Translations under genes and position numbers: made by a program
The notes under the pieces: model-generated
Told to the model about the DNA's origin: nothing
Databases searched by the model: none
Seen by the model: only the letters and a program-made list of their open reading frames with translations
Source of the DNA: Candidatus Avanaerovorax faecigallinarum
GTDB taxonomy: Bacteria > Bacillota > Clostridia > Peptostreptococcales > Anaerovoracaceae
NCBI GenBank assembly: GCA_019113145.1
Contig: DXHZ01000056.1
Location: 1 to 33,385 of the forward strand
Direction of reading: 5' to 3'
DNA: 33,385 nt
Shown here: positions 1 through 7,397 of the stretch, in pieces
Layout of the letters: each line of letters begins with the position of its first letter
Position numbering within the stretch: the stretch's first letter is position 1

Positions 1-8
1 GCAATATT

Positions 9-150
9 GCGGGCCATCTATGTTGCAAAGCACTCTTTGGCCCGCAGATTGACTTACTCATGCGGGCCACTTACTCTTCAAGATTTGTTTTGGCCCACAG
101 TTTCGACGATATTGCGGGCCATACAAGTCGCAAAACGTCCTTTGGCCCGC
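9..150. repeat. Array of three regularly spaced 37-bp inverted-repeat units
   Basis: Three units lie at 9-45, 62-98 and 114-150. Each has a left arm GCGGGCCA, exactly 21 bases of spacer, and a right arm TGGCCCGC (TGGCCCAC in the middle unit). Unit starts are 53 and 52 bp apart, close to five helical turns. The spacers of units 1 and 3 are related, sharing a GCAAA core followed by a CTT end, and both units are preceded by ATATT. The middle unit is more diverged. No gene overlaps the array and no cas gene is in the window. It may continue left of the window. It could be a dispersed palindromic repeat or a set of protein-binding sites; function is unknown. Confidence 0.75.
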
Positions 151-212
151 CCCCTCTTTTTCATACGCAAATTATAGCACGATATCTATTTAAAAAAACA
201 GGCAAAATTTAC

Positions 213-234
213 AAAAGAGAGGCGCTCGCCTCTC
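213..234 (-). terminator. Rho-independent terminator of the toxin-antitoxin operon
   Basis: A perfect 7-bp stem (GAGAGGC, 217-223; GCCTCTC, 228-234) with a GCTC loop is followed on the minus strand by TTTT and further T-rich sequence. It sits immediately after the toxin stop codon. Confidence 0.7.
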
Positions 235-235
235 C

Positions 236-502
236 CTAATTCTTGTATATTGAATTTCTATGCCCTACCGTAAGAGCAAGTATCACAAGCTTGTCGTCCT
301 CAATATGACAGATCAGTCGATAGTCGCCTATGCGATATCTCCATTGACCATTGCGGTTCGCAGTTAGTCCTTTACCGTGCTGACGTGGATTTTCGCATCC
401 TTCAAGGTTCTTCATAATCCAGGACTTTATCATACGTTGTGTATATCGGTCAAGTTTTTTAAACTCCCTGTTGAACCTTACTGTTGCTTCAACTCTATAC
501 AT
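236..502 (-). CDS. RelE/ParE-family toxin of a type II toxin-antitoxin system
   Basis: This is an 88-residue protein beginning MYRVEATVRF. It has the compact RelE/ParE-superfamily pattern: a basic first helix region (FNREFKKLD), a central WRYRIGDYRLI strand block and a terminal GHRNSIY motif. RelE relatives cleave mRNA at the ribosome and ParE relatives poison gyrase; the sequence alone does not decide which applies. The ATG was chosen because it overlaps the last base of the antitoxin stop (TGATG), which implies translational coupling; an upstream in-frame ATG would sit inside the antitoxin gene. The antitoxin gene is directly upstream and a terminator directly downstream. Confidence 0.85.
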   Translation of the reverse strand: MYRVEATVRFNREFKKLDRYTQRMIKSWIMKNLEGCENPRQHGKGLTANRNGQWRYRIGDYRLICHIEDDKLVILALTVGHRNSIYKN

Positions 503-723
503 CACAGGTCTGATTCCTTCCATACATCCGCTATCGGATAGCTTTTCCTTCCACCGTCAACGTATTCCTTATATGCCTCTTCTGCAACGGCAACATCATA
601 TTCATCCTCAATTTTTTCAAACAAAGCCTGTTTAAAGGCTTCGCCTAATGAAACAGAGTGTAACTTTGCATAGCTCTCTGCAAGATTTCTTTCCTCTTCT
701 GTAAGTCTTATTGAAAAAGCCAT
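502..723 (-). CDS. Ribbon-helix-helix antitoxin of the TA pair
   Basis: This 73-residue acidic protein begins MAFSIRLTEEE, a typical ribbon-helix-helix N-terminus with a short DNA-binding strand (FSIRL) followed by two helices (EERNLAESYAKLHS and LGEAFKQALFEKIED). The acidic C-terminal half (EDEYDVAVAEEAYKEYVDGG) is the expected toxin-wrapping tail. The start has an AAGGTGA ribosome binding site. A near-consensus promoter with an overlapping inverted repeat lies immediately upstream, as expected for autoregulation by the antitoxin. It resembles the small RHH antitoxins annotated DUF6290/RelB-like, but the exact family is not certain. Confidence 0.85.
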   Translation of the reverse strand: MAFSIRLTEEERNLAESYAKLHSVSLGEAFKQALFEKIEDEYDVAVAEEAYKEYVDGGRKSYPIADVWKESDL

Positions 724-739
724 AATCTCACCTTCTTTC

Positions 740-776
740 TGTAGTTCATTGTACTACAAGGTGATATCCATGTCAA
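740..776 (-). promoter_or_regulatory. TA operon promoter with overlapping operator
   Basis: On the minus strand, -35 TTGACA (776-771), a 17-bp spacer and -10 TACAAT (753-748). An inverted repeat TGTAGT-N7-ACTACA (740-758) covers the -10 box. This is a plausible binding site for the RHH antitoxin or TA complex. Confidence 0.75.
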
Positions 777-808
777 CTCCTCCGCTTTACTCGTCTGTTT
801 TAGGTACG

Positions 809-833
809 AAAAAACCACCCTCAAAGGGTGGTT
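809..833 (-). terminator. Terminator of the tRNA operon
   Basis: The stem AACCACCC (813-820)/GGGTGGTT (826-833) with a 5-base loop is followed on the minus strand by a T run. It lies a few bases after the 3' end of tRNA-Gln. Confidence 0.85.
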
Positions 834-838
834 TTCGT

Positions 839-913
839 TGGCTAGGGTAGCAGGATTCGAACCTGCGCATGACGGAATCAGAATCCGTTGCCTTACCGCT
901 TGGCGATACCCCA
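839..913 (-). tRNA. tRNA-Gln (anticodon CTG)
   Basis: A full cloverleaf reads on the minus strand: acceptor TGGGGTA/TACCCTA, anticodon arm ACGGA-TTCTGAT-TCCGT giving CTG, T-loop GTTCGAATC, discriminator G and an encoded CCA. It is the last gene of the six-tRNA operon. Confidence 0.93.
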
Positions 914-917
914 TCGT

Positions 918-992
<75 letters not shown>

Positions 993-1034
993 ACATAATC
1001 ATATGTCATATGCTGCGTTCCGATATTTTAAATA

Positions 1035-1111
1035 TGGGGTGGGTAGTGGGATTCGAACCCACGCATACAGGAGCCACAATCCTGTGTCTTAACCACTTGA
1101 CGATACCCACC
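1035..1111 (-). tRNA. tRNA-His (anticodon GTG)
   Basis: Acceptor GTGGGTA/TACCCAC, anticodon arm CAGGA-TTGTGGC-TCCTG giving GTG, and an encoded CCA. The extra 5' G (-1) faces discriminator C73, the identity pair of tRNA-His; it is included at 1111. Confidence 0.93.
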
Positions 1112-1146
1112 ATATCGGGTAAGTCTCCTGCATCACTCCCATGGAT

Positions 1147-1175
1147 ATTCTAACACATGAACCAGCAATGCGCAA
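1147..1175 (-). promoter_or_regulatory. Candidate internal promoter for tRNA-His-Cys-Gln
   Basis: On the minus strand, -35 TTGCGC (1175-1170), a 17-bp spacer and -10 TAGAAT (1152-1147) lie in the unusually wide 73-base gap between tRNA-Asp and tRNA-His. The -35 match is moderate. Confidence 0.5.
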
Positions 1176-1184
1176 CTTTATAAT

Positions 1185-1261
1185 TGGCGACCTGGAACGG
1201 GCTCGAACCGTCGACCTCCAGCGTGACAGGCTGGCATTCTAACCAACTGAACTACCAGGCC
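1185..1261 (-). tRNA. tRNA-Asp (anticodon GTC)
   Basis: Acceptor GGCCTGG/CCAGGTC with one G-T pair, anticodon arm CCAGC-CTGTCAC-GCTGG giving GTC, discriminator G and an encoded CCA. Confidence 0.93.
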
Positions 1262-1280
1262 GCATAGTGAGTGAAAAAAA

Positions 1281-1356
1281 TGGTGGGCGTTATAGGGCTC
1301 GAACCTATGACCCTCTGCTTGTAAGGCAGATGCTCTCCCAGCTGAGCTAAACGCCC
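1281..1356 (-). tRNA. tRNA-Val (anticodon TAC)
   Basis: Acceptor GGGCGTT/AACGCCC, anticodon arm TCTGC-CTTACAA-GCAGA giving TAC, discriminator A and an encoded CCA. Confidence 0.93.
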
Positions 1357-1361
1357 GAAAA

Positions 1362-1438
1362 TGGTAGCGGCGAGTGGAGTCGAACCACCGACCTTCCGGG
1401 TATGAACCGGACGCTCTAGCCAACTAAGCTACACCGCC
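1362..1438 (-). tRNA. tRNA-Met, elongator (anticodon CAT)
   Basis: The anticodon arm TCCGG-TTCATAC-CCGGA gives CAT. The anticodon stem lacks the three consecutive G-C pairs of initiator tRNA, and the first acceptor pair is not the C-A mismatch of bacterial initiators, so an elongator is favoured. The body resembles clostridial elongator Met tRNAs rather than the lysidine-modified Ile tRNA, though that cannot be fully excluded. CCA is encoded. It is the first gene of the operon. Confidence 0.85.
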
Positions 1439-1469
1439 ACGTTACCAGATTTTAATCACTGCAAGAAAT

Positions 1470-1498
1470 ATATTACCAAAACCGCGGGACTAAGTCAA
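1470..1498 (-). promoter_or_regulatory. Promoter of the tRNA operon
   Basis: On the minus strand, -35 TTGACT (1498-1493), a 17-bp spacer and -10 TAATAT (1475-1470) lie about 30 bases before the tRNA-Met 5' end. Confidence 0.7.
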
Positions 1499-1549
1499 CA
1501 ACTTTTTTCCCGAATCGGCCGCCAATATTTACCAGAGAGTTTATCAATG

Positions 1550-1608
1550 CTTCGGCCCGCCGCCGGCACGCTATGCATAAGCAGCCGTCTTCCCGCGGCG
1601 GCCCGAAG
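1550..1608. repeat. Long GC-rich stem-loop after the HIT gene
   Basis: The arms at 1550-1565 and 1593-1608 are complementary at 14 of 16 positions, with 27 bases between them. It lies about 10 bases past the HIT stop codon, so it could end the upstream minus-strand transcript. No T run follows on that strand, so it is not a standard intrinsic terminator. A 3'-end stabiliser or a repeat element is equally possible. Confidence 0.5.
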
Positions 1609-1617
1609 TCTGCTTCT

Positions 1618-1959
1618 TTAGCCCGGTGGCCAGGTGAGCTTGCGCTTGCCAAGAATGTGAAAATGCAGATGCTTTACAGTCTGGAAAGCGTCCTCACCGT
1701 TGTTGCTCACTACTCTGTAACCGTTCTCAAGTCCCAGGTCGGCTGCGATCTCATGAATCTTGAACATGATGTAGCCTAAGAGCTCCTTGTCCTCTTCCCT
1801 TACATCGTCCAAAGAAGCGATGTGCTTTTTAGGAATTACGAGAACGTGAACGGGAGCCTGAGGGTCCAGGTCGTGAAACGCGATGATCTTATCGTCCTCG
1901 TAGGCAACATTTGAAGGAATCTCATGTCCTGCGATGCCGCAAAATACGCAATCACTCAT
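1618..1959 (-). CDS. HIT-family (histidine triad) nucleotide hydrolase, HINT type
   Basis: This 113-residue protein has the family's usual length. It opens with CVFCGIAG (two cysteines typical of zinc-containing HINT proteins) and carries the histidine triad in HLHFHILGKRKL, ending in WPPG. HINT enzymes hydrolyse phosphoramidates such as AMP-lysine or AMP-morpholidate; the physiological substrate is unsettled. The ATG has an AAGGAG site and lies inside the end of mtaB (8-base overlap), so the two are translationally coupled. It is the last gene of the housekeeping run and is followed by a large stem-loop. Confidence 0.93.
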   Translation of the reverse strand: MSDCVFCGIAGHEIPSNVAYEDDKIIAFHDLDPQAPVHVLVIPKKHIASLDDVREEDKELLGYIMFKIHEIAADLGLENGYRVVSNNGEDAFQTVKHLHFHILGKRKLTWPPG

Positions 1960-3328
1960 GTGTCGTCTCTCCTTTCATTCCGTCTCTATATTCATGCAGA
2001 AGTCTGACATCGGCAAAAGCGCCTAAAAGCTCGTCGCCGCCCCCTGCATAAACTCTGACATAGTTATCTGTATATCCCGTCAGCAGGCCTTCCTCCGTCC
2101 TTTCCTCGAACAAAACCTGCCTTGTGTTGCCCCTGCACTTTTCATAAAATGCAGACGCCGCTTCACCTGCTTTTTCCGCCAGTCTTTCCAGTCTTTCGTT
2201 TTTAACGTTTCCAGGTATCTGGTCCGTCATCTCAGCGGCTTTCGTCCCGCTCCTCTTCGAGTAGCGGAAGCAGTGGACGCGGCAGAAACCTGCCGCGTCC
2301 ACTGCGGCGAGGGTCTCGCCGAAAGCCGCCTCGGTCTCTCCCGGAAAACCTGCTATTATATCGGTAGTTATGCCGTAGAGCGGATCGAAGTCCTTGAGCA
2401 CATTTACTATGTCCATGTACTCCTTTACGGTATAGTGTCTGTTCATCTTCCCGAGCACCTCATCAGAACCGCTCTGGATGGAAAGGTGCAGATGGTGACA
2501 GAGCTTTTCGTATTTCAGAAGCCCTCTTACGTATTCCGCATTTATGACAGTCGGCTCCAGTGAACTGAGCCGTATTCTGAAGTCTCCCGGAATATCGCTT
2601 AAGTCCCTGATCAGGGGCTCTATCCCCGAGCATTGTGCAGATTTTGCGGCCCCGTTTACATACGGCTCACACCCGTTTAATCCGTCTCTCTCTGCTCCGT
2701 AAAGAGCCGTGTTTATGCCGGTCAGAATCAGTTCCTTAAACCCTTTGTCTATGAGGGTTTTCGCCTCGCGGATTATCTCCTCCGGATTACGGCTTCTCAC
2801 CGGGCCTCTGGCGTAGGGTATCATGCAGTAGGAGCAGAACCTGTTACAGCCCTCTTCTATCTTTATGTAAGCCCGGGTTCTGGACTCCATGGAAGTGATG
2901 ATGCCCGACGACCTGTACTCGGTAAGTTCCTCACACGGGGTCACCATACACAGCTTGTCCCGGTCTTTCTTCTCCTGCGCTTCTCTTCTGTCGATAAAAT
3001 CCTCTATGTATCTTTTAAGCTCGTTTTTCTCGCCGTTTCCCGCGACTATGTCCACGCCTTCCACAGAGGCCACCTCTTCAGGCTTTGTCTGGGCGTAACA
3101 GCCCGTAACGGCGATAACCGCCTCCGGTGAGCGCCGCTTCATTCGCCTTATGTACTGGCGCGATTTTCTGTCGGCAAGATTTGTAACGGTGCAGGTGTTT
3201 ATGACGTAGATATCGGCAACGTCGTCTTCTCCCGTCACCTGATATCCGGCGCGGGCGAACTCCTCCTTCAGTGCCTCCGTCTCGTACTGGTTCACCTTGC
3301 AGCCGAGAGTGTAAAATGCTATCTTCAA
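1952..3328 (-). CDS. mtaB: tRNA t6A37 methylthiotransferase MtaB
   Basis: This 458-residue radical SAM protein would convert t6A37 to ms2t6A in tRNAs reading ANN codons. It has the N-terminal methylthiotransferase domain with three cluster cysteines (in TLGCKVNQYE, INTCTVTN and VTGCYAQ), the radical SAM motif CNRFCSYC (C-x3-C-x2-C), and a C-terminal TRAM-like segment. The opening TLGCKVNQYETE is characteristic of the MtaB/YqeV branch rather than MiaB. The start is TTG with a weak upstream AAGGG. An insertion of about 20 residues after the GINTALYG motif contains two extra cysteines. It lies 16 bases after rsmE, as in the classic Firmicutes rsmE-mtaB order. Confidence 0.93.
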   Translation of the reverse strand: MKIAFYTLGCKVNQYETEALKEEFARAGYQVTGEDDVADIYVINTCTVTNLADRKSRQYIRRMKRRSPEAVIAVTGCYAQTKPEEVASVEGVDIVAGNGEKNELKRYIEDFIDRREAQEKKDRDKLCMVTPCEELTEYRSSGIITSMESRTRAYIKIEEGCNRFCSYCMIPYARGPVRSRNPEEIIREAKTLIDKGFKELILTGINTALYGAERDGLNGCEPYVNGAAKSAQCSGIEPLIRDLSDIPGDFRIRLSSLEPTVINAEYVRGLLKYEKLCHHLHLSIQSGSDEVLGKMNRHYTVKEYMDIVNVLKDFDPLYGITTDIIAGFPGETEAAFGETLAAVDAAGFCRVHCFRYSKRSGTKAAEMTDQIPGNVKNERLERLAEKAGEAASAFYEKCRGNTRQVLFEERTEEGLLTGYTDNYVRVYAGGGDELLGAFADVRLLHEYRDGMKGETTHE

Positions 3329-3344
3329 GTTCTCTTTTTCCCTT

Positions 3345-4100
3345 CTACAGCTCCAATTCGTACATTATCATGGCCAGGGCCACCGGCCCTGCCGTTTCTG
3401 TCCTCAGAATGGTTTTCCCCAGGGATACGCAGTCAGCGCCCAGCTCTTTCAGGGCTTGGGCTTCACTGTCGGAAAAACCGCCCTCAGGCCCGATGATCAC
3501 GGCTATTCGGTCAGGCCCATAGCCGCCATTTTCGCCGCTTACGGTTTCACGCAAGGCGTCTTTTATGGTTCGTCCCGTCTCGTTTTCGTAAGGAAATATA
3601 ACCTTATCGAAACCTGAAAGCGTGCCTGTCATCTGTCCGAAAGACAGCTGCTCTCCCACTTCGGGAATTCTGCCCCGTTTGCACTGCTTCACAGCTTCCG
3701 CTGCTATCTTTCGCCACCTGGCTATCTTCTTTCCGAATCCGTCCTTTTCAACCACCACGGTTCTGTCCATGAACACCGGATAAATCTCCGACACTCCCAG
3801 CTCCGTACACTTCTGGACTATATCGTCCATCTTGGAAGCCTTGGGCACACCCTGAAACAGAGTAACCTGAACCCGCGGTTCCCGTGCGAAAGCCTGCTTG
3901 TCCGTTATCCTTAAAACCGCGTTGTCATCGGTAATCTCCTCTATTACGGCCCTGTACTCCCACTTCGCGGAATCGGAAACCTCAACCTCATCTCCCGCCT
4001 TAAGGCGCAGAACCTTCCTCATGTGCTTAAGGTCGCCGGCATCGGTTATGACAATCTCCGAATCTCCAATGTCCCTTTCCTTTACAAAGAATCTGCTCAT
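3345..4100 (-). CDS. rsmE: 16S rRNA (uracil1498-N3)-methyltransferase RsmE
   Basis: This 251-residue SPOUT-family methyltransferase starts MSRFFVKER and has the C-terminal knot motif IGPEGGFSDSEA plus SLGKTILRTETA, the SAM-binding signature of RsmE. It methylates U1498 in the decoding region of 16S rRNA. An ATG two codons inside a possible GTG start is chosen because GGAGG lies 6 bases upstream of it and it forms an ATGA overlap with the preceding gene's stop. In most Firmicutes the upstream neighbour is prmA; here it is an unrelated membrane protein. Confidence 0.95.
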   Translation of the reverse strand: MSRFFVKERDIGDSEIVITDAGDLKHMRKVLRLKAGDEVEVSDSAKWEYRAVIEEITDDNAVLRITDKQAFAREPRVQVTLFQGVPKASKMDDIVQKCTELGVSEIYPVFMDRTVVVEKDGFGKKIARWRKIAAEAVKQCKRGRIPEVGEQLSFGQMTGTLSGFDKVIFPYENETGRTIKDALRETVSGENGGYGPDRIAVIIGPEGGFSDSEAQALKELGADCVSLGKTILRTETAGPVALAMIMYELEL

Positions 4101-4699
4101 ATCCACCCTCCGAATATCCTGTTAAAGGCGTCGAAATATATGAGTGCGAACGAAAATACGATGACGAAAGGAAGACCCATGAGCCTTTTGTCCCTTCCCC
4201 TTGCAAGGATAAGATAAAGGACGCACGCAATTATCATCTCGAAGATCAGAGCGTACGACCTGCTGTAAAAGGCGGGATACCCCTCCGCTATCATAAGGGA
4301 CGGCACAACGGCCGCGCAGATTCCTCCGACCCACTCCTTCTGGTGAGCGTTGTGGGAAGCGATGCATATGAGGGCTCCTATGACAGCCAGAATCATCCTG
4401 TAGCCGAAGAGCCTCAAGTCTCCGTCTCCTCCCGCAAGGTAAACGTAAAGAGTGTAAGCGCAGACGGCTCCGCCGCAAAAGGCAAAGGCAGCGATTCCGC
4501 TCTTTAAGGTATCTCCCGCGTAAAAAGCGAGGAGCGACCCTGCAAAGAGCCATATTCCGTAATGGACGAGGACGTTTCCAAGAAGTCCCCTTCCTCCTAT
4601 GTCGCCCGTCACCCACGCCAGAAACATGCCCAGCACCAGGGCGAACAGCATGTAGATAACATCGTATTTTCTTCCAGTCTTTCCTCTGTTGTATGCCAA
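4097..4699 (-). CDS. Uncharacterised multi-pass membrane protein
   Basis: This 200-residue protein was not recognised. After a basic N-terminus (AYNRGKTGRKYD) it shows about six to seven hydrophobic stretches with short loops, for example YMLFALVLGMFLAWV, MILAVIGALICIA, ALIFEMIIACVLYLILA and LPFVIVFSFALIYF. No catalytic motif is visible. The start is TTG, supported by AGGAG seven bases upstream. Its stop overlaps the rsmE start (ATGA), so the two are translationally coupled. It occupies the place where prmA normally precedes rsmE. It may belong to a small DUF family; no function is proposed. Confidence 0.75.
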   Translation of the reverse strand: MAYNRGKTGRKYDVIYMLFALVLGMFLAWVTGDIGGRGLLGNVLVHYGIWLFAGSLLAFYAGDTLKSGIAAFAFCGGAVCAYTLYVYLAGGDGDLRLFGYRMILAVIGALICIASHNAHQKEWVGGICAAVVPSLMIAEGYPAFYSRSYALIFEMIIACVLYLILARGRDKRLMGLPFVIVFSFALIYFDAFNRIFGGWI

Positions 4700-4720
4700 A
4701 ATCTATCTCCTGTTACGTAT

Positions 4721-4745
4721 GCCCCTTCATTTCAGGGGCGTTTTT
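4721..4745 (+). terminator. Possible plus-strand terminator between glpK and the membrane protein
   Basis: The stem GCCCCT (4721-4726)/AGGGGC (4734-4739) is followed by GTTTTT on the plus strand. No plus-strand gene precedes it, so it would act only on antisense transcription. On the minus strand the T run is absent. Confidence 0.3.
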
Positions 4746-4751
4746 CCACTT

Positions 4752-6236
4752 CTAAAGGCTTCTGCACCTTCCTACGGCCTCGTGCCAGCCCTTTATGAGC
4801 TTTTCCCTGAGCTCTTCGTCCATGGAAGGCTCAAATACCTCGGCCGGGCGGACATTCGCCTTTAAATCCTCTGTATTCTTCCAGTATCCCGTAGCAAGAC
4901 CCGCAAGGTATGCGGCGCCCAGGGACGTTGTCTCTATTATCTCCGGTCTGTACACGGCGGTATTCAGAATGTCCGACTGAAACTGCATGAGAAATCCGTT
5001 GGCGCACGCTCCTCCGTCCACCCTGAGGCCGGTGAGATTTCTTCCAAGATCTGACTCCATGGCCTTTAAGAGGTCATAACACTGATACGCCATGGACTCC
5101 AGAGCCGCTCTCACTATGTGATTTCTGCTGCTTCCTCTTGTAAGTCCAGTCAGGATTCCCCTTGCGCCCGGGTCCCAGTACGGCGCGCCAAGACCCGCAA
5201 AAGCAGGAACCAGATACACTCCGCCGTTATCGCTTACGGCTTTGGCAAGGCCTTCGCTTTCTGCCGCAGAGGATATTATACCCAGCTCGTCTCTCAGCCA
5301 CTGGATGACCGCTCCGCAAACGAAGACCGAGCCCTCCAGAGCATAGCTGACTTTGCCGTTAAGGCCCCACGCCACGGTGGTAAGAAGTCCGTTTTTCGAC
5401 GTTACGGGCTTTTCCCCGGTGTTCATAAGGAGAAAGCATCCCGTTCCGTAAGTGCTCTTTGCCATGCCCTCGTCGAAGCACATCTGACCGAACAGAGCCG
5501 CCTGCTGATCTCCCGCAGCGCCTGCAATGGGAATAGAGCCTGCGAACAGGTCGCTTTCCGTTTCGCCGAAAAATCCGCTTGACTGCTTTATCTCCGGCAG
5601 CATCGATGCCGGAATCCCGTATATATCCAGAAGCTCCTCGTCCCATTTAAGGTCGTGTATGTTGAACATCATGGTTCTCGATGCGTTGGAATAATCGGTG
5701 GCGTGAACTCTGCCCTTCGTCATCTTCCATATGAGCCACGTCTCCACGGTTCCGAAAAGAAGTTCCCCTCTTTCCGCCCTTTCCCTTGCGCCTTCAACGT
5801 TTTCAAGAATCCAGCGTATCTTCGTGGCGCTGAAATAAGGGTCGATGAGAAGGCCGGTTTTTTCCTTTATCTTGTCTGCAAGTCCCGCCTCTTCAAGGCT
5901 CCTGCAGTAATCGGCCGTTCTCCTGCACTGCCAGACTATGGCGTTGTACACAGGCTCCCCCGTGTTCTTATCCCAGACTATGGTGGTCTCTCTCTGGTTG
6001 GTGATGCCGATGGCTTCGATATTATGCCACGTTGCCGCAGCCTTTATGAGGGCCTCGTAGCACACGCTTACCTGAGAGCTCCATATCTCCTCCGGGTCGT
6101 GCTCCACCCATCCCTCCTTAGGAAATATCTGGGTGAACTCCTTCTGGGCCGAGCTTATCTGCCTGCCGGCTCTGTCGTATATTATGCACCGGGAGCTGCT
6201 GGTTCCCTGATCCAGTGCCATTATGTACTTATCCAT
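4752..6236 (-). CDS. glpK: Glycerol kinase
   Basis: This 494-residue FGGY-family sugar kinase phosphorylates glycerol with ATP to sn-glycerol 3-phosphate in the cytoplasm. It has the N-terminal phosphate-binding motif [10 protein letters not shown], the NQRETT segment, a [10 protein letters not shown] block and the C-terminal nucleotide-binding [16 protein letters not shown]. Length matches the family (about 500). It lies 22 bases after hemW and 52 before the next gene, so it is probably read with the lepA transcript. No glycerol facilitator or glycerol-3-phosphate dehydrogenase is adjacent; the aquaporin at 13714 has a water-type filter. Its position inside a translation and RNA-modification gene block is unusual. 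Confidence 0.95.
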   Translation of the reverse strand: MDKYIMALDQGTSSSRCIIYDRAGRQISSAQKEFTQIFPKEGWVEHDPEEIWSSQVSVCYEALIKAAATWHNIEAIGITNQRETTIVWDKNTGEPVYNAIVWQCRRTADYCRSLEEAGLADKIKEKTGLLIDPYFSATKIRWILENVEGARERAERGELLFGTVETWLIWKMTKGRVHATDYSNASRTMMFNIHDLKWDEELLDIYGIPASMLPEIKQSSGFFGETESDLFAGSIPIAGAAGDQQAALFGQMCFDEGMAKSTYGTGCFLLMNTGEKPVTSKNGLLTTVAWGLNGKVSYALEGSVFVCGAVIQWLRDELGIISSAAESEGLAKAVSDNGGVYLVPAFAGLGAPYWDPGARGILTGLTRGSSRNHIVRAALESMAYQCYDLLKAMESDLGRNLTGLRVDGGACANGFLMQFQSDILNTAVYRPEIIETTSLGAAYLAGLATGYWKNTEDLKANVRPAEVFEPSMDEELREKLIKGWHEAVGRCRSL

Positions 6237-6258
6237 GGTCTCTTCCTCTTCTCCGCGA

Positions 6259-7386
6259 TTAAACGAAAATCGCCATTATCTTGTTGGATATGTCAAAACC
6301 CTTTTCGGTTATCTTAAGCCTGCCGCCTTCTGCCAGGACGTCTCCTTCCCGTACAAAGGTCGCAAGTTCTTCTTCACCTTGAGGAAATGCCTCAAAGAGG
6401 CTGCAGCCGAACCTTTTCTCAAAGTCCTCAAGTCCTATTCCGTCGTTCATTCGAAGACCGGTAAACACGTACTCGCTCATGTCGTCGGCCGCCGTATTCT
6501 CGTGATACTCATAAAAAGGCGGATTGGTTACACGCTTTCCGTCTATGTATGAGCTTGCCGAATCACCTATTCCTATGTACTCGGCAAGGGTCCAGTATTT
6601 TATGTTGTGTCTGCACCGGAATCCTTCCTTCGCCGCGCTTGAAATCTCATACTGGACGTATCCTGCCTCTCTTAAAATCGAAAGAGCCTCGTGATACATC
6701 TTCCTGTCCACTTCATCAGGCACCTCGTCAAATTCGCCTCTTCTGTACCTGTCGTAAAATACCGTGCCCTCCTCTATCTGAAGGCTGTAAAAGGATACGT
6801 GCTCAGGAGCCGTCTTTACAATCTCCCTTACGGTTTCCCGCCATATTCCCTCGGTGCAGCCGGGAACGGAAAACATGAGATCGCAGCTGATGTTTTCAAA
6901 TCCCGCTTCTCTTGCAAGGCGAAAAGTCTCCTTAAACTGAGCCGCCGTATGAATGCGCCCCAGATTTTTAAGGACGCCGTCGTCAAGGGACTGGCAGCCT
7001 ATGGATAGCCGGTTTATCCCGTCTTTCCTGTACGCCTTAAGCTTTTCCCCGGTCACCGTGCCCGGATTTACCTCTATGGAAATCTCCGCATCGGAACAGA
7101 TTTCAAAGCTTTCCCTTGCGGCTTCAATGATATCTTCTATGAGCTCTGACTCCAGTATTGAAGGCGTGCCGCCTCCTATATATACGGTGTCGACGATTCT
7201 GCCCGGGCCGTATTTTGCTCCGAGCTCTTTCGTATCCTCTATTACTCTTTTTACGTATTCCCGCCTTTTCCCGGCCGTCTCTTCCGGAGAATCACCGGGT
7301 GCAGGCGCCTTTGAGTAAAACCCGCAGTACGGGCATTTTGCGGCGCAGAAAGGTATGTGAATGTATAATCCCAGAGGTTTTTTCAT
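6259..7386 (-). CDS. hemW: Radical SAM heme chaperone HemW
   Basis: This 375-residue protein starts [21 protein letters not shown] and carries C-x3-C-x2-C followed by G-F. The fourth cysteine of true coproporphyrinogen dehydrogenase HemN is replaced by F, which marks the HemW branch, a heme-binding chaperone for heme insertion. VYIGGGTPS is the SAM-contact motif and the C-terminus has the HemN-like [12 protein letters not shown] segment. It lies 11 bases after lepA, the conserved Firmicutes order. In that order hrcA-grpE-dnaK-dnaJ would follow; here glpK does. Confidence 0.93.
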   Translation of the reverse strand: MKKPLGLYIHIPFCAAKCPYCGFYSKAPAPGDSPEETAGKRREYVKRVIEDTKELGAKYGPGRIVDTVYIGGGTPSILESELIEDIIEAARESFEICSDAEISIEVNPGTVTGEKLKAYRKDGINRLSIGCQSLDDGVLKNLGRIHTAAQFKETFRLAREAGFENISCDLMFSVPGCTEGIWRETVREIVKTAPEHVSFYSLQIEEGTVFYDRYRRGEFDEVPDEVDRKMYHEALSILREAGYVQYEISSAAKEGFRCRHNIKYWTLAEYIGIGDSASSYIDGKRVTNPPFYEYHENTAADDMSEYVFTGLRMNDGIGLEDFEKRFGCSLFEAFPQGEEELATFVREGDVLAEGGRLKITEKGFDISNKIMAIFV

Positions 7387-7397
7387 AAGAGCCGCCT

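Noticed and set aside
9..150. CRISPR array interpretation of the repeat
   Set aside because: There are only three units, each an inverted repeat with related rather than unique spacers, and no cas gene nearby.
1362..1438. Initiator tRNA or lysidine tRNA-Ile for the CAT anticodon
   Set aside because: It lacks the G-C triplet in the anticodon stem and the acceptor mismatch of the initiator; the body resembles elongator Met. Ile2 is not fully excluded.
5655..6317. Plus-strand open frame of about 220 codons opposite glpK
   Set aside because: It is a shadow of the glycerol kinase coding strand, with no family resemblance.
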